DNA of 64,000 nucleotides from Agaribacillus aureus (GTDB lineage: Bacteria; Bacteroidota; Bacteroidia; Cytophagales; Cyclobacteriaceae): assembly GCA_030442055.1 (NCBI GenBank), contig JAUJEB010000004.1, positions 124,001 to 188,000 on the forward strand. Reading direction: 5' to 3'. A program made the position numbers and the translations under genes. Every line of letters begins with the position of its first letter. The stretch's first letter is position 1. Below the pieces are notes generated by a model. The model was given only the letters and a program-made list of their open reading frames with translations, made no database searches and was not told the origin of the DNA. Positions 46,080 through 55,060 of the stretch are shown here, one piece after another.

Positions 46080-47411
46080 ATGAAAACGAACAAATTTAAC
46101 CGACGAGAATTTATTAAGAAATCCTCTGCCGGCGCCGTAGGATTTTCCGTGGCTGCTTCGGCAAAGAGTTATGCTAATATTCTGGGAGCCAATGATCGGA
46201 TGAACTTTGCGGCCGTTGGTGTTCATGGACGTGGAAAGGCACTTATACTTGCCGCCTCTCAACAGAAAAATACATCCATGTCAGCCATATGCGATGTGGA
46301 TGAAAGGGAATCGGATATCGCCGGAAAGTTTGTCAAGGACAAATTCGGTAAAAAGCCAAAATTCTACACTGACATAAGAAAACTTTTGGAAGATAAGGAC
46401 ATTGACGCCATCCTGATCGCTACTCCCGATCATTGGCATGCGCCCATGTCTTTGATGGGCGTTCAGGCTGACAAACATGTCTATGTAGAAAAACCCTGCA
46501 GCCACAACCCCAGAGAAGGCGAGCTTCTGGTAGAGGCGCGCCAAAAATATGGTAAAGTCATCCAAATGGGTAACCAGCAGCGTTCCGGCCTCATTTCAAT
46601 ACAGGCCATGAAAGATATTCAGGAAGGCTTGATTGGAGATGTTTATTACGGCAAGGCCTGGTATGCCAACGACAGAAAATCCATTGGCACCGGAAAAGCG
46701 GTAGAAGTACCTTCATGGCTCGATTGGGAGTTGTGGCAGGGTCCGGCACCGCGCGAAGAGTATAAAGATAATTTTGTACACTATAACTGGCACTGGTTTA
46801 CCAACTGGGGTACCGGCGAAATCTGTAATAACGGCACGCACGAGATCGATATCTGTCGATGGGCATTAGGCGCCAGCTACCCTAAAACTGTGGCTTCCAG
46901 CGGCGGGCGTTTCCACTTCAAAGACGACTGGGAATTTTATGATACCCAGGTGGCAAACTTTGAATTTGATGGTGGCAAAATGCTCTCCTGGGAAGGCAGA
47001 AGCTGCAATGGGTTGAGACAATATAAACGTGGCAGGGGCGCCACCATTCACGGAACCAAAGGAACCATTCTGTTGGATCGGAACAATTATATAGCCTACG
47101 ACAACGATCAGAATGTTATCAAAGAAATGGCCGCAAAAGACATTAGCGCCACCACCGATACCACTGGTGTAGGAGGATTGGATGTTTACCATATGAGTAA
47201 TTTCATCAATGCCATAAAAGATGGTGAAAAGCTACATTCGCCCATTGAGGAGGGTCACATCAGTACTTTACTATGTCATTTGGGAAATATCTCACAAAGA
47301 GTTGGCAGAAAACTCAATCTGGACGCTTCCAATGGCCATATTCTCAATGATCCGGAGGCTATGGAGCACTGGGGTCGTGAGTATGCACCGGGTTGGGATA
47401 TGAAGGTTTAG
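46080..47411 (+). CDS. Tat-exported Gfo/Idh/MocA family oxidoreductase
   Basis: The 443-residue protein has a twin-arginine leader (NRREFIKKSSAGAVGFSVAAS). The Rossmann NAD(P) domain starts at MNFAAVGVHGRGKA, followed by IDAILIATPDHWHAPMSL and the catalytic-type EKPCSHNPREGE. The later GEICNNGTHEIDICRWAL motif is typical of Bacteroidota exported members. Such enzymes carry a tightly bound cofactor and oxidise or reduce sugar hydroxyls, often at C3. Six bp separate it from the PF06439 gene, so the pair likely works together on a glycoside under the LacI regulator. Confidence 0.93.
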   Translation: MKTNKFNRREFIKKSSAGAVGFSVAASAKSYANILGANDRMNFAAVGVHGRGKALILAASQQKNTSMSAICDVDERESDIAGKFVKDKFGKKPKFYTDIRKLLEDKDIDAILIATPDHWHAPMSLMGVQADKHVYVEKPCSHNPREGELLVEARQKYGKVIQMGNQQRSGLISIQAMKDIQEGLIGDVYYGKAWYANDRKSIGTGKAVEVPSWLDWELWQGPAPREEYKDNFVHYNWHWFTNWGTGEICNNGTHEIDICRWALGASYPKTVASSGGRFHFKDDWEFYDTQVANFEFDGGKMLSWEGRSCNGLRQYKRGRGATIHGTKGTILLDRNNYIAYDNDQNVIKEMAAKDISATTDTTGVGGLDVYHMSNFINAIKDGEKLHSPIEEGHISTLLCHLGNISQRVGRKLNLDASNGHILNDPEAMEHWGREYAPGWDMKV

Positions 47412-47547
47412 AAGTATTAGTAAATTTATATCTTACTGAAGGCATGTTACTTTTCCGGTTTACCCTGAAAAGGTTAAACACGTCAATTAAAAATACGAGG
47501 ATGTAGCATGTGGATCATTAGAAAAATTAGTGTCCACATTAACCCGG

Positions 47548-47581
47548 CAGACCATATGGCAATCTATTTCCGTATGGTCTG
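47548..47581. terminator. Hairpin downstream of the oxidoreductase gene
   Basis: CAGACCATA (47548-47556) and TATGGTCTG (47573-47581) form a perfect 9-bp stem 137 bp after the stop at 47411. There is no U-tract, so termination is only possible. The gap 47412-47863 has no gene; its other feature is the inverted repeat at 47796. Confidence 0.4.
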
Positions 47582-47795
47582 TCATCACTATCAAAATATC
47601 TCATTTTGAAACCAGCTGGCAATAGTGAATTAGACTATTTGCTTGTCACACCTTATAACAAAAACCTCCTGATCTTTTTTCATGACTTCGGTTAGCAGAT
47701 CCGTTAACCTCCGTAGACATGATTCAAATCATGGCACCGTTTGATTCCCATCATTGAGCCCCTGTGGGTGTCGGCTTAATTTAGATCCAAAATGA

Positions 47796-47825
47796 TTGTT
47801 AACTGTATTATGATATAGTTAACAA
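47796..47825. promoter_or_regulatory. Operator-like inverted repeat before the export operon
   Basis: TTGTTAAC (47796-47803) and GTTAACAA (47818-47825) are perfect 8-bp arms with a 14-nt spacer, ending 38 bp before the start at 47864. Each arm contains the palindrome GTTAAC. Position and form fit a repressor site; the regulator is unknown. Confidence 0.45.
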
Positions 47826-47863
47826 ATGCGAAAACCAATATAATTTGCCCAGGATACCTTAAA

Positions 47864-48628
47864 ATGACGCTTATGGTTGCAATGTTGATCATTGGTCACC
47901 TGGTTGCGCTGAGTTGCCTATTACCTGTACAACCTGAAAATCTTACCGCCAGGGAAATAGTGCAAAAAGCCGATCAAAAAAGGAGGGGAAATACCTCTGA
48001 AGCTGAAATGAGTATTACTATTGTCAGGCCTACGTGGTCAAGGAAAATGGTCATCAAGGCCTGGTCAAAAGATAATGACTATTCATTACTGCTAATTACC
48101 GAACCTGCCAGAGACAGGGGTACGGTTTTTCTAAAAAGAAAAAAAGAGATCTGGAACTGGATCCCCTCTATTGACCGAAATATTAAGCTGCCGCCATCTA
48201 TGATGATGCAATCCTGGATGGGTTCCGACTTTACCAATGATGATCTTATCAAAGAATCTTCAATTGTAGAAGATTACAAACATAAACTGTTGACGGATTC
48301 AGTTATTCTCGGACGAGTATGCTATAAAATCGAATTGTTACCAAAACCTGAAGCGCCGGTTGTGTGGGGGAAAATCTATTCATGGATTGACAAAACCGAC
48401 TGCATGGAGCTAAAAACGGAACTGTATGATGAAGACGGATACCTGGTTAACCAGGTTTTATTTTCGGATATCAAGCTTTTGGATGGCCGACTTCTTCCGG
48501 CAAAAATGGAATATATTCCCGCCGATAAAAAAGGACAAAAAACGGTTATTCAATACCATAAAGTAAATTACGGCGCTACTATCGATGAGGCTTTTTTTTC
48601 CTTACAAAATATGAAGAGAGTTAGATAA
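47864..48628 (+). CDS. Outer-membrane lipoprotein-sorting (LolA-like) protein
   Basis: The 254-residue protein has an N-terminal signal peptide and then a LolA/LolB-type half-barrel pattern: LTAREIVQKADQKRRGNTSEAEMSI, YSLLLITEPARDRGTVFLK, KEIWNWIPSIDRNIKLPPSMM, MGSDFTNDDLIKE. Such proteins are annotated as outer-membrane lipoprotein-sorting proteins and regularly precede two FtsX permeases and an ATPase, as here. It probably carries a lipid or lipoprotein through the periplasm after extraction by the transporter. It starts the four-gene operon. Confidence 0.9.
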   Translation: MTLMVAMLIIGHLVALSCLLPVQPENLTAREIVQKADQKRRGNTSEAEMSITIVRPTWSRKMVIKAWSKDNDYSLLLITEPARDRGTVFLKRKKEIWNWIPSIDRNIKLPPSMMMQSWMGSDFTNDDLIKESSIVEDYKHKLLTDSVILGRVCYKIELLPKPEAPVVWGKIYSWIDKTDCMELKTELYDEDGYLVNQVLFSDIKLLDGRLLPAKMEYIPADKKGQKTVIQYHKVNYGATIDEAFFSLQNMKRVR

Positions 48629-48664
48629 CTCCGTTTCTGATCACTTTTTAAGATCTATAGAGCA

Positions 48665-49879
48665 ATGCTACTAAAACTGGCCTGGAGGAACATATGGCGC
48701 AATAAGAAACGAACATTTATCACAATGTTTTCCATCGTATTTGCGGTAGTGCTGTCTATTTTGCTGGACTCCGTGAAAAAAGGCTTGCTGGATAAAATGA
48801 AAGAAAATGTGGTCAGTTTTTACACGGGCTATATTCAGATTCACAAGAAGGGTTACTGGGACGATAAAACCTTGGAAAACAGTTTTGACTGGCAACCCGA
48901 ACTGATCGATAACCTTGAGCGCAACAAGTCCATAAGTCTTGCAATTCCCCGCCTGGAGTCGTTTATATTGGCCGCTTCCGAAAAATATTCCAAGGGGTGT
49001 ATGGTGGTGGGCATCGATCCTGAAAAAGAATCCAGTGTCACATCGCTGGCCGAAAAGATAACAAAAGGAAATTACCTCTTATCATCCGACAAAGCGGTCC
49101 TGGTAACAGAAGGGTTAGCCAGTTATCTGAAGCTTGATGTCAACGATACCCTGGTGTTGATCGGCCAGGGATATCACGGTGTAAGCGCCGCCGGAAAGTT
49201 TCCAATCAAAGGTCTGATAAAATTTGGTTCGCCCGATCTTAATAAGGGGCTGGTCTATTTGCCATTGAAAGAAAGTCAGCGCCTGTTTGCTGCCGACAAT
49301 AAGTTAACGGCGCTGGTGCTATCTCCTACAAGGACCGATAAAGTAAAGGAATTGGTCCACTCTCTTCAATTGGAGCTTACTGACGATTATGAAGTTATGA
49401 ACTGGCAATTAATGATGCCTGAGTTGGACCAGGTGATAGCAGGAGAAAAAGCTGAAAATGTAATTTTTCAGGTAGTATTATATCTGCTTATAGCCTTCGG
49501 AATTTTTGGTACGGTCCTGATGATGACACTGGAAAGACAATACGAGTTTGGCGTATTGATTGCCATTGGCATGAAGAACTTCCGGCTTTCCACTTTGGTG
49601 GTATTAGAAAACGTTTTAATATCTGTGTTAGGCGCAATCGGGGGCATAATACTAAGCATACCCATTGTTTTTTATTTGTTTTCCTATCCCATTAAACTGG
49701 GTGGTAAACTGGCGGAGGCCTATGAAAAATTTGGGATCGAACCCATTTTCTATTTTTCAATGGCTCCCCGTGTATTTTATTCACAAGGGCTCGTAGTTTT
49801 TTTTCTGGCCCTGTTTTTATCCCTTTACCCATTTATTAAAATCCGTAGACTGGAACCTGTCAGCGCTATGCATAGCTAA
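48665..49879 (+). CDS. ABC transporter permease (FtsX/LolCE type), first of two
   Basis: The 404-residue permease has an N-terminal membrane segment after LAWRNIWRNKKRTFITMFSIVFAVVLS, a large extracytoplasmic domain (about 45-265), and three C-terminal membrane segments. The FtsX signature GVLIAIGMKN follows the first of these (LERQYEFGVLIAIGMKNFRL). It ends RRLEPVSAMHS. With the homologous permease 12 bp downstream and the ATPase it would form a LolCDE/MacB-like heterodimeric extractor in the inner membrane. Confidence 0.92.
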   Translation: MLLKLAWRNIWRNKKRTFITMFSIVFAVVLSILLDSVKKGLLDKMKENVVSFYTGYIQIHKKGYWDDKTLENSFDWQPELIDNLERNKSISLAIPRLESFILAASEKYSKGCMVVGIDPEKESSVTSLAEKITKGNYLLSSDKAVLVTEGLASYLKLDVNDTLVLIGQGYHGVSAAGKFPIKGLIKFGSPDLNKGLVYLPLKESQRLFAADNKLTALVLSPTRTDKVKELVHSLQLELTDDYEVMNWQLMMPELDQVIAGEKAENVIFQVVLYLLIAFGIFGTVLMMTLERQYEFGVLIAIGMKNFRLSTLVVLENVLISVLGAIGGIILSIPIVFYLFSYPIKLGGKLAEAYEKFGIEPIFYFSMAPRVFYSQGLVVFFLALFLSLYPFIKIRRLEPVSAMHS

Positions 49880-49891
49880 AAGTTAAGATAT

Positions 49892-51109
49892 ATGTTGTTT
49901 CAAATTGCTTGGAAGAATATTTGGAGAAATAAGACCCGCAGCCTGTTGGTCATGGGATCTGTTGTCATGGGGTTGTGGGTTGGCGCTTTTATGATGGCTT
50001 ATGCCTTTGGTATGATCGACCAAAGACTTCAGGATGCTGTGAAAAATGAGATCTCACATTTTCAATCACACCATCCCAAATTCGAAATTGACAATGAAGT
50101 TAAATATTTCCTCAGTGAAGGCCCCGAAATGCTCAGGAAGATCCGGCTTGATAAAAGAGTAAAGGCGGCCACCGGAAGGGTAATTGTAAATGGAATGGTA
50201 TCGTCGGCCAACTACAGCACCGGCGGCAGATTCATCGGTATCATACCTGCTTTTGAAAACGAAGTCACAGGATTACAGGATAAATTAACCGAGGGCGCTT
50301 ATTTTGATGAAAATTCCAGAAATAAAGTGATCATTGGAGAAAGGCTGGCAGAAAAATTAAAGGTGAAGTTAAGGTCTAAAATTGTGCTTACCTTTCAGGA
50401 TAGCACCGGCAATATTCTGGCAGGCGCCTTCAGGATCAGAGGTCTCTATAAAACTTATAACGCTACCTATGATGAGACAAATATTTTCGTCAGGGCAATG
50501 GATATTGACCAACTGATTAACCTTCCTGGCCAATATCATGAAATCGCTGCCCTGATCCATGATCCCGGGAAACTTGACACCGTGATCACAGACCTGACAG
50601 TCGCTTACCCAAAAGCCAAAACAGAGGATTGGAAAGACATTGCACCGGAAATAAGTCTGATGATCGAATCATTTGATCAATATATGATCATTTTTTTGAT
50701 CATCATTTTACTGGCGCTCTCCTTTGGCATTATTAACACCATGTTGATGGCAGTGTTAGAAAGGGTCAGGGAGATTGGGGTTTTGATGGCCATCGGCATG
50801 AACAGGACCAAGTTGTTTTTCATGATCTCCCTGGAGACGATTTGTCTTGTAATGGCGGCTACACCATTTGGCATGCTCCTGGGCTACTTTACAGTACAGT
50901 ACCTGGGAAAAACCGGGATGGACCTGTCAGCCATTTATCAGGAGGGATATGCCGCCTATGGTGTTCAATCCTACATATATCCCAAGCTTGAAGATATTTA
51001 TTACATAAGGGTTATGTGTATGGTAATTGTTACGGCATTACTCGCCTCCATTTATCCGGCCATAACCGCTATCAGGTTAAATCCTATAAAAGCCATCAGG
51101 AAGATCTGA
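49892..51109 (+). CDS. ABC transporter permease (FtsX/LolCE type), second of two
   Basis: The 405-residue paralogue of the preceding gene has the same plan: IAWKNIWRNKTRSLLVMGSVVMGLWVG, an external domain, and LERVREIGVLMAIGMNRTKLFFMI between C-terminal membrane segments, ending NPIKAIRKI. The two permeases are clearly related but not recent duplicates. The stop overlaps the ATPase start (TGATG), so translation is coupled. Confidence 0.92.
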   Translation: MLFQIAWKNIWRNKTRSLLVMGSVVMGLWVGAFMMAYAFGMIDQRLQDAVKNEISHFQSHHPKFEIDNEVKYFLSEGPEMLRKIRLDKRVKAATGRVIVNGMVSSANYSTGGRFIGIIPAFENEVTGLQDKLTEGAYFDENSRNKVIIGERLAEKLKVKLRSKIVLTFQDSTGNILAGAFRIRGLYKTYNATYDETNIFVRAMDIDQLINLPGQYHEIAALIHDPGKLDTVITDLTVAYPKAKTEDWKDIAPEISLMIESFDQYMIIFLIIILLALSFGIINTMLMAVLERVREIGVLMAIGMNRTKLFFMISLETICLVMAATPFGMLLGYFTVQYLGKTGMDLSAIYQEGYAAYGVQSYIYPKLEDIYYIRVMCMVIVTALLASIYPAITAIRLNPIKAIRKI

Positions 51110-51861
51110 TGGATGTGCAAATAACCACAATAATTATGAACAACTTGCCACCTGTTATTATTACCGAAGATCTCACTAAAGTTTATGACGAAGGCGCCAT
51201 TCCTGTCAAAGCTGTCAATCAGGTAAACCTTCAGATCGACCAGGGAGAGTTTACCGCCCTGGTTGGTCCTTCCGGCTCCGGTAAAACTACACTGCTTAAT
51301 ATGATTGGCGGACTCGACAGGCCGAGCAGCGGCAAAGTCTGGGTAGATGGAAAGAATCTGGGTGCAATGAAAAAGAATCAATTGATAGATTTCAGATTAC
51401 ACAATATTGGTTTTGTCTTTCAGGCCTACAATTTAATTCCGGTACTCACTGCACGGGAAAATATAGAATTTGTGATGTTACTTCAAAAGGCATCAAAAAA
51501 AGAACGTAACCACCGGGTACTGGAACTGCTAAGAGAAGTTGGACTGCAAGATAAGATGAATAACAGGCCCGACGAGCTTTCGGGAGGACAGCAACAAAGA
51601 GTAGCGGTAGCCAGAGCCCTTGCATCAAAGCCAAAGTTTGTATTAGCCGATGAGCCAACTGCCAACTTAGATTCAAAGACTGCTGCCAATTTATTGGACA
51701 TCATGAGCAAACTGAATCAGGAAGAAGGAATCACCTTTATTTTTTCAACGCATGATCAGAGAGTCATTGACAGGGCGCATCGGGTCATTACACTGGTAGA
51801 TGGGGCCATAGAAAGTGATGAACTGATCGCCAACGCCAGCGATCATATTGAATCCGTTTGA
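51109..51861 (+). CDS. ABC transporter ATP-binding protein (LolD/MacB type)
   Basis: The protein has about 250 residues from the ATG at 51109, which overlaps the permease stop; an ATG further upstream inside the permease gene is not credible, while one at 51136 is possible. Motifs: Walker A GPSGSGKTT, Q-loop VFQAYNLIPV, signature LSGGQQQRVAVARAL, Walker B FVLADEPTANLDS, H-loop FSTHD. The sequence belongs to the LolD/MacB/FtsE group that energises FtsX-fold permeases. Confidence 0.95.
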   Translation: MDVQITTIIMNNLPPVIITEDLTKVYDEGAIPVKAVNQVNLQIDQGEFTALVGPSGSGKTTLLNMIGGLDRPSSGKVWVDGKNLGAMKKNQLIDFRLHNIGFVFQAYNLIPVLTARENIEFVMLLQKASKKERNHRVLELLREVGLQDKMNNRPDELSGGQQQRVAVARALASKPKFVLADEPTANLDSKTAANLLDIMSKLNQEEGITFIFSTHDQRVIDRAHRVITLVDGAIESDELIANASDHIESV

Positions 51862-51900
51862 TCGATTCCTGCGGACACAAATTTTCCTATCTACAGATGA

Positions 51901-52560
51901 CTAGTCTTTAACCATCGAGGTTTTTTTGGCGATCCGGTTATCCGCAGGCAAGCTGGCAGAGGGCCCTTGCTTGTTTCCTGCAGTACCCGGTTGGATTACT
52001 TTAGCTATTCTTTCAGTACAGACTTTCAATATCATTCTTTTCAACTTGCTCCTGGCCATGGCCAGGTTGGACTTTGATGTGCCAATGCTTATGTTGAGCT
52101 TCCTTGCTACCTCTTCATGTTTGTATCCTTCAATTACATATAAATTAAATACGAGTCGATAAGAAGGAGGTAACAGTTGAATAACACCTATGATCTCCCT
52201 TTCCGAAATTTTATCCAGCACATCCCAATGTCTGACCTGCTCATATTTGGCATAGGAAATATCCACGTGATGATAATGTTCCTTATGTCGCCGATAATAA
52301 TCAATGGCTGTGTTAACCATAATTTTCCTTATCCAGGATTTGAAGGAAACGTTTTTGGTGTATTTATCCAGCTTTGTGAAAATCTTTACGAAACCATCAT
52401 TTACAATTTCTATAGCCTCCTCCCTGTCCCTCGAATAACGAAGACAAATACTAAGGGCATAGTTATAAAATTGTAAATAAAGCTCTTCCTGTTTTCGCCT
52501 GTTGCCTCTTTTACAGGAGGCGATCAAGGCCCGGAGCCGATGGTTAACGTCTTTAGTCAC
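51901..52560 (-). CDS. ECF-type RNA polymerase sigma factor
   Basis: A 219-residue sigma factor with region 2 (EELYLQFYNYALSICLRYSRDREEAIEIVNDGFVKIFTKLDKY) and region 4 (LPPSYRLVFNLYVIEGYKHEEVARKLNISIGTSKSNLAMARSKL). About 35 basic and polar residues follow region 4. EGYKHEEVA..L.IS.GTSKS is characteristic of Bacteroidota RpoE-like sigma factors that respond to envelope conditions. No anti-sigma gene is adjacent. A 10-bp inverted repeat lies 42 bp upstream of the start. Confidence 0.92.
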   Translation of the reverse strand: MTKDVNHRLRALIASCKRGNRRKQEELYLQFYNYALSICLRYSRDREEAIEIVNDGFVKIFTKLDKYTKNVSFKSWIRKIMVNTAIDYYRRHKEHYHHVDISYAKYEQVRHWDVLDKISEREIIGVIQLLPPSYRLVFNLYVIEGYKHEEVARKLNISIGTSKSNLAMARSKLKRMILKVCTERIAKVIQPGTAGNKQGPSASLPADNRIAKKTSMVKD

Positions 52561-52601
52561 TGCAGTTCAATTCACAGTCCAAACGAAGGGTTTTTCAAAA
52601 C

Positions 52602-52649
52602 GGTTGGTTGGTCTTTGAGATTAAAATTTTAAATACCCTCCAACCAACC
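52602..52649. promoter_or_regulatory. 10-bp inverted repeat upstream of the sigma gene
   Basis: GGTTGGTTGG (52602-52611) and CCAACCAACC (52640-52649) are perfect arms around a 28-nt AT-rich spacer, between the minus-strand sigma gene and the plus-strand envelope operon. The spacing would allow a promoter between two half-sites, or a large hairpin followed by TTTT on the plus strand. Confidence 0.45.
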
Positions 52650-52850
52650 TTTTCGCCGGCCGCTGCGTTTGGTCAACAAATCCATAAAAACATCAGCTGA
52701 TAAGGATTTCAATTTATTCAGACAACTTTTAGGGCAGTCTGGCTTCTGTAAATACAACCGTGCAAGTGGTTATACCATCTTTAATGGTTTTAGCAGGCCA
52801 TTGACCGGACGGTTTATGTCTTAAATAGATTAATTCTTAAAATCAATCAA

Positions 52851-53810
52851 ATGATAATCATGAACAATCGCCGGTTAAACCCGGTAACGGGTATGATATG
52901 GGTTTTCCTGGCTTTTCTGATGGGCTGTGAACAATCGGATAGTGGTTTGCCCAATGATCCCGGAAAGACACCTTACCAAACCAAAAACGTTGTAATCATT
53001 GTTATTGACGGTCCGAGATTCAGCGAAACGTGGGGTGATCCCAGCAAGCAATACATTCCGAATTTGGGTAAAAAACTGGCCAGGCAAGGGGTTCAATACA
53101 ATTGGTTTTACAACAATGGCCCTACCTATACCACATCAGGCCACACCGCTCTTACAACCGGACGCTATCAAATTATGCAAAACGATGGCACGGAGTTCCC
53201 TCATTACCCCTCCCTCTTTCAAGTGTGGCTCAGCCAGACCAGGGAAGATCCTAACCAAGCTATTATTATTACCGGTAAGGAAAAATTAAACGTCCTTGCA
53301 GACTGCTCACATCACCAATGGAGAGGCAAGTTCAACCCCATCTGTGTGGCAGATAACCGGCCGGATGCCGAAACGCTCAAGATAGCCCGATCGCTGTTGG
53401 AACAACATCATCCGCAATTATTGTTGATTCAATTCAAAGGTCCCGATCAGTACGGCCATGCCAATGACTGGACCTCCTATCTGAACAGCATTATAGAGAC
53501 AGACCGGTATGTCAATGATATCTGGGAGTTTTTGCAAAACGATCCACATTATCAAAATACCACCACCCTATTTGTAACCAACGATCATGGTCGTCACCTG
53601 GATAATGTCAGGGACGGCTTTGTAAATCACGGAGATCTTTGTGAGGGATGTTTACATATAAATCTATTTGCCGCCGGACCTGATTTCAAGGCAGGCGTCA
53701 CCATCAACACTTACAGAGAATTAACGGATCTGGCCCCAACCGTGGCCCGGCTTATGGGCTTCACCATGCCTGACGCCAGGGGCGAGTTCTTATCAGAACT
53801 ATTTAAATAA
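52851..53810 (+). CDS. Alkaline-phosphatase-superfamily phosphodiesterase-type lipoprotein
   Basis: The 319-residue protein has a signal ending FLMGC, so it is probably a lipoprotein. The metal and active-site pattern is that of the phosphodiesterase/sulfatase superfamily: VVIIVIDGPRFSE (metal aspartate), NGPTYTTSGHTALTTG (nucleophile), DQYGHAND (metal), TNDHGRH and NHGD (metals). It would cleave phosphoester or phosphonoester bonds in the periplasm; phosphoethanolamine transfer or lipid headgroup removal is possible. It starts the envelope operon and precedes the next gene by 12 bp. Confidence 0.85.
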   Translation: MIIMNNRRLNPVTGMIWVFLAFLMGCEQSDSGLPNDPGKTPYQTKNVVIIVIDGPRFSETWGDPSKQYIPNLGKKLARQGVQYNWFYNNGPTYTTSGHTALTTGRYQIMQNDGTEFPHYPSLFQVWLSQTREDPNQAIIITGKEKLNVLADCSHHQWRGKFNPICVADNRPDAETLKIARSLLEQHHPQLLLIQFKGPDQYGHANDWTSYLNSIIETDRYVNDIWEFLQNDPHYQNTTTLFVTNDHGRHLDNVRDGFVNHGDLCEGCLHINLFAAGPDFKAGVTINTYRELTDLAPTVARLMGFTMPDARGEFLSELFK

Positions 53811-53822
53811 GCCTGGAATATC

Positions 53823-54449
53823 ATGAAAAATTTTGTATGCTCAATCCTATTACTACTTTTCAGCTTCACCCTATATGGTCAAAAATCATTGGAAAAAGCG
53901 AAGGAACTCGGAATAACCACCTCGTTTTCTATTTATAACTATACTTTTCGCGGCCTTATCAATCCATACCTTACCTGGCAAAAGGGCAAGACAAATCTCC
54001 TGCTTGGTCCGACGCTTCTGGTTGCGTCAAATAATGGACTAAATACCGCAAAATCTCCTAAACTGACCGGTATCAGATCTTCATTTCGCTATATTCCCGC
54101 CGCTGTAGCCAGGAGGTTTGTATTCCACCTGGCCAGTGACCTGATAGTGCAAAGAATTGTTGACAGATGGGACGCAAATGCGTACGACGAGCGCATTGGG
54201 AATTTTGCAGATTTCAGGTATCAAAATATTGAATATCTGATTGAACACTACCTCGGCTACGGTTTCAAGCTAAATGTTGGACGCCGTTGGTATCTTATCA
54301 AAGGTGTTGGCATAGGGTATTATTTATCAAAACTAAAGGGCAATGAACTAAGTGCTAATGCTCCGGAGGTTGAAAACTTTGATTACAGGGGGTATAGTGA
54401 CTTTGGTTTTAGCTGGCAAATAAAAATGGGTGCGGGCTTAAGCTTTTGA
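53823..54449 (+). CDS. Putative outer-membrane beta-barrel protein, function unknown
   Basis: The 208-residue protein has a signal peptide (ending about LYGQ). The mature part is rich in alternating hydrophobic and aromatic residues typical of small outer-membrane barrels: FSIYNYTFRGLINPYLTW, NLLLGPTLLVA, and a terminal strand FSWQIKMGAGLSF. I recognise no family. It is embedded between the phosphodiesterase-type gene and the HD hydrolase gene, so it may take part in envelope lipid or glycan remodelling. Confidence 0.7.
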   Translation: MKNFVCSILLLLFSFTLYGQKSLEKAKELGITTSFSIYNYTFRGLINPYLTWQKGKTNLLLGPTLLVASNNGLNTAKSPKLTGIRSSFRYIPAAVARRFVFHLASDLIVQRIVDRWDANAYDERIGNFADFRYQNIEYLIEHYLGYGFKLNVGRRWYLIKGVGIGYYLSKLKGNELSANAPEVENFDYRGYSDFGFSWQIKMGAGLSF

Positions 54450-54451
54450 GT

Positions 54452-55060
54452 ATGACGGCTGGCGATATACTTTTAGAGGCGACCAAACATGTGACCCGGT
54501 TATTGAACCATCACCTTTCGGATAACCTGAGATTTCATAATTTACAACATACAAGGGAGGTAGTCATGGCCGCTGTGAAAATAGGCCATTATAGTGGCAT
54601 CAGCGCCGAGGATGCTGAAATAATCAAGCTCGCCGCCCTGTTTCATGATACCGGTTTCACCATAAGCTATCAAAATCATGAAGAGCATGGAATGAGGCTG
54701 GCCAAAGAATTCCTCGAGTCCTTTGACTATGACCCCGCTTGTATCTCCAAAATCCTTGATTGTATAGGTGCCACAAAGTTGCCGCAACGGCCCCAAAACC
54801 TATTGGAAGCTATTCTATGTGACGCAGATATGTATCACCTGTCGACCCGGAATTACTGGAAAAAGAACCAATTATTAAAAGAAGAATTATCGCTGGTATT
54901 TAACCGGCCCATCAGAAATGACCAGTGGTACCTGGAAAACTTAAACTTTCTAAGTCATCATCACTATCATACGCCTTATGGCCTTAGCATTCTCGCTTCA
55001 CAAAAGGCAGCGCATCTCAAACAAAATATTGAAAAACTAAAAGAACTGACAGCCTTATGA
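54452..55060 (+). CDS. HD-domain phosphohydrolase
   Basis: The protein has about 202 residues from the ATG at 54452 (a TTG two codons upstream overlaps the previous stop and is possible). HD motif residues are in LQHTREVV (first H), ALFHDTGF (HD pair) and NHEEHGMRLAKEFL. HD proteins are metal-dependent phosphatases or phosphodiesterases acting on nucleotides or other phosphates in the cytosol. The short form without other domains leaves the substrate open. It overlaps the GT2 gene by 4 bp (ATGA). Confidence 0.85.
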   Translation: MTAGDILLEATKHVTRLLNHHLSDNLRFHNLQHTREVVMAAVKIGHYSGISAEDAEIIKLAALFHDTGFTISYQNHEEHGMRLAKEFLESFDYDPACISKILDCIGATKLPQRPQNLLEAILCDADMYHLSTRNYWKKNQLLKEELSLVFNRPIRNDQWYLENLNFLSHHHYHTPYGLSILASQKAAHLKQNIEKLKELTAL

